From: Dehalococcoidales bacterium
Lineage (GTDB): Bacteria; Chloroflexota; Dehalococcoidia; Dehalococcoidales; CSSed11-197
Assembly: GCA_028705415.1 (NCBI GenBank)
Contig: JAQWDO010000037.1
Location: 1 to 7,303 of the forward strand
DNA length: 7,303 nt
Reading direction: 5' to 3'
The stretch's first letter is position 1; each line of letters begins with the position of its first letter. Positions 5,948-7,303 of the stretch are shown one piece after another. The translations under genes and the position numbers were made by a program. The notes beneath the pieces were generated by a model. That model made no database searches, had not been told where the DNA came from, and saw only the letters and a list, made by a program, of their open reading frames with translations.

Positions 5948-6784
5948 TTATAAGGGCACTCTGGCCGCAACGCCAATAGTTCCCGGGCCAGCATGCACAC
6001 CCAGGGCTGGTCCCAATCTTGCTACTTTTAAATCTTTGTTTCCGGTGGTATTTTTTAGGTGTTCGGCAAAAGCATCAGCTTCATCTTTGGTGGTGGTATA
6101 CATTACGGCCAAATCATCAACAGGCCCCAGTTTTTCAACAAAACCATTGAGCAGGGTCATGCCTTTTTCCCGATTGCGCGCTTTGGTAACCGGTGTCATT
6201 TCTCCGTTCTTAACGGCTAAAACCGGCTTAATGTTGAGCATTGAACCCATGAGAGCTTGCGCCTTGCCTATGCGCCCTCCCAATGCCAGGTATTTAAGGG
6301 TATCAAACAGTGCCCATACATGAATTTTTTCGATCATTTGCCGGGTTTTTGTAATAACAGTTTCGAAGCTTTCGCCATTATTGGCAAGAGTTGCTGCTGC
6401 GATAGCTATAAGGCCAAGCCCCATTGAAACGCTGGACGAATCTATAACCTCGACGGGGCAAGCAAAACTGTTTTTAGCAGCCTGCCAGGCGGATGAGCAT
6501 GTGCCGCTCAATTTACTTGAAATATGAATGGATATGATGCCGTTGGCACCTTTGGAAAGCTCATCGTAGACTTTTATAAAATCCTGGGGACTGGGCTGGG
6601 AGGTGGTTGGGTGAATCGGGCCTTCAATCAGACGTTTATAGAACCCGTCTTCTGATATATCTATCCGGTCGCGATATGTTTCTTTTCCGAATAGCACATA
6701 AAGCGGAATAATAGTTATGCCCAGCTTGTCGGCAATTGATTGTGGCAAATCGGAAGTGCTGTCGGTAATAATTTTAGTATTCAT
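5948..6784 (-). CDS. DegV family fatty-acid-binding protein (FakB-like)
   Basis: This 278-residue protein has the two-domain DegV fold, whose members bind one long-chain fatty acid. FakB members present it to the kinase FakA for phosphorylation and entry into phospholipid synthesis. Seen here: TDSTSDLP (7-14), the TSQPSP segment with Thr61-Ser62, SSKLSGTCSSA with Ser93 (89-99), the strand ending VEVIDSSS (111-118), LKYLALGGRIGKA (163-175), and the C-terminal GPALGVHAGPG with His264 (258-268). Thr61, Ser93 and the His fit the positions that hold the fatty-acid carboxylate in FakB proteins. The length is normal. AGGAGG (6794-6799) lies nine bases before the ATG. No FakA/DAK-type kinase gene is in this window, so its partner must be elsewhere. 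The family is certain, the FakB role likely, and the lipid bound unknown. Confidence 0.95.
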   Translation of the reverse strand: MNTKIITDSTSDLPQSIADKLGITIIPLYVLFGKETYRDRIDISEDGFYKRLIEGPIHPTTSQPSPQDFIKVYDELSKGANGIISIHISSKLSGTCSSAWQAAKNSFACPVEVIDSSSVSMGLGLIAIAAATLANNGESFETVITKTRQMIEKIHVWALFDTLKYLALGGRIGKAQALMGSMLNIKPVLAVKNGEMTPVTKARNREKGMTLLNGFVEKLGPVDDLAVMYTTTKDEADAFAEHLKNTTGNKDLKVARLGPALGVHAGPGTIGVAARVPL

Positions 6785-6892
6785 TTTATTTTGCCTCCTG
6801 TGAACTATAATATTTCGCCTGGCTTTAACAATCCTGTAAATAATTTAAACAAGGGGAGCATATAGTACTGTTTTGGGTGATTAATTACAACT

Positions 6893-6927
6893 GGAGGGGT
6901 TGGACTTAAACCCCTTCCAACCCCTCC
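6893..6927. repeat. 12-bp GC-rich inverted repeat between amiE and degV
   Basis: GGAGGGGTTGGA (6893-6904) and TCCAACCCCTCC (6916-6927) pair perfectly around an 11-base loop. The loop contains a second AACCCC (6909-6914) that can pair with the same GGGGTT (6896-6901), giving a shorter competing hairpin. It lies 42 bases past the amiE stop but has no T tract on either strand, so it is not a standard intrinsic terminator. It could be an RNA 3'-end stabiliser, a Rho-linked site or one copy of a dispersed repeat. Nothing else clear was seen in the 184-base gap apart from the degV ribosome binding site. Confidence 0.6.
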
Positions 6928-6968
6928 CGGTATATTAGAACTTCTATCAACATGGACTAACGAGAATA

Positions 6969-7303
6969 TTAATGCCCTTTGATTGATGGCTGGAAGGGCA
7001 CCGGGCATCCCTTGACTGAGGCCGTTGTTCGGGTAACTCTCTCAACCTGCTCTTGAGCCTTTTTGGGATCATTCACCCATGTCCGGTAAAACTCATAAGG
7101 GCAGGTTTCATCCCCGATATCACCTTCGCCGGAACTAAGCTTGCCGGTATAGCCGCGGTGAAGCAGTTTGAAGAGATGGTTCTGAGACTGCCAGTTAGCC
7201 CTGGCTTCCCGGATGGAGCTCACAGATAGCTCTGCGTACTGGTTTCCCATTTCCTCCGTTCCACACTCGCCAAGAACTCTGCCGTCATAACCAACAATTA
7301 CAG
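6969..7303 (-). CDS. amiE: Aliphatic amidase, C-terminal part (5' end outside window)
   Basis: These last 110 or so codons belong to an aliphatic amidase of the nitrilase superfamily, which hydrolyses short amides such as acetamide to the acid and ammonia in the cytoplasm. The frame is open from the window edge. An ATG at 7248-7250 is internal, because conserved sequence (VIVGYDGRVLGECGTEE) continues upstream of it. Diagnostic stretches are GYDGRVLGECG, QYAELSVSSIREARAN, QSQNHLFKLLHRGYTG, SSGEGD and CPYEFYRTWVNDP, which fit AmiE rather than formamidase AmiF, whose C-terminus differs here. The catalytic Glu-Lys-Cys lie in the missing upstream two thirds (full length about 345), so activity cannot be judged. 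The C-terminal tail (after TRTTASVKGCPV) is shorter and more variable than in Pseudomonas AmiE. It lies about 184 bases before degV on the same strand, separated by a hairpin. Confidence 0.92.
   Translation of the reverse strand, partial: VIVGYDGRVLGECGTEEMGNQYAELSVSSIREARANWQSQNHLFKLLHRGYTGKLSSGEGDIGDETCPYEFYRTWVNDPKKAQEQVERVTRTTASVKGCPVPFQPSIKGH

Noticed and set aside
6804..6831. Possible degV promoter: TTGTTA (6826-6831), 16 bases, TATAGT (6804-6809) on the minus strand
   Set aside because: The transcription start would fall near 6797, inside the AGGAGG ribosome binding site, so it is unlikely to produce a normally translated message.
6805..7008. Minus-strand open frame of 67 codons across the amiE end and the amiE-degV gap
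   Set aside because: It overlaps the amiE C-terminus, runs through the 12-bp hairpin, has no good ribosome binding site, and its product resembles nothing.
1..7303. All three plus-strand protein genes stop with TAG while all five minus-strand ones stop with TAA
   Set aside because: Only eight genes are involved and no mechanism would link stop choice to strand; most likely chance.

Overview
The window looks like ordinary bacterial chromosome, close to half G+C by eye. It carries housekeeping genes, one lipoprotein of unknown function, and no sign of phage, transposon, CRISPR or plasmid genes. The short transaldolase beside rho, the Rho without an insertion domain, the DegV protein and the lipoprotein type suggest a member of the Chloroflexota, perhaps class Dehalococcoidia. 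That placement is inferred from memory of gene neighbourhoods and was not tested by any search.

Plus-strand half (1-2641). The window opens inside the glutaminase domain of CTP synthase (pyrG). A short transaldolase follows after 22 bases and then rho after 10 bases, so the three probably form one transcript. It ends at a strong intrinsic terminator, an almost ideal 26-base palindrome followed by a T tract. A separate promoter then drives a complete tRNA-Glu(UUC) gene, which has its own terminator hairpin.

Minus-strand half (2624-7303). Read in the direction of transcription, the genes are the last third of an aliphatic amidase (amiE), a DegV/FakB-type fatty-acid-binding protein, a secreted lipoprotein with a Trp-rich C-terminal domain, the RNA-binding protein Tex, and a small DUF3820 protein that starts 2 bases after the Tex stop codon. 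The two gene sets converge on the tRNA region. The tRNA terminator hairpin overlaps the last codons of the DUF3820 gene, and the rho terminator also has a T tract on the minus strand.

The regions most worth a second look are: a perfect 9-bp inverted repeat that covers the tex ribosome binding site; the convergent terminator arrangement around tRNA-Glu; the lipoprotein's C-terminal domain; a Ser-to-Gly change beside the Rho Walker B aspartate at a bicyclomycin-contact position; and a 12-bp hairpin with an alternative pairing partner after amiE. I saw no clear new defence, mobile or biosynthetic system.
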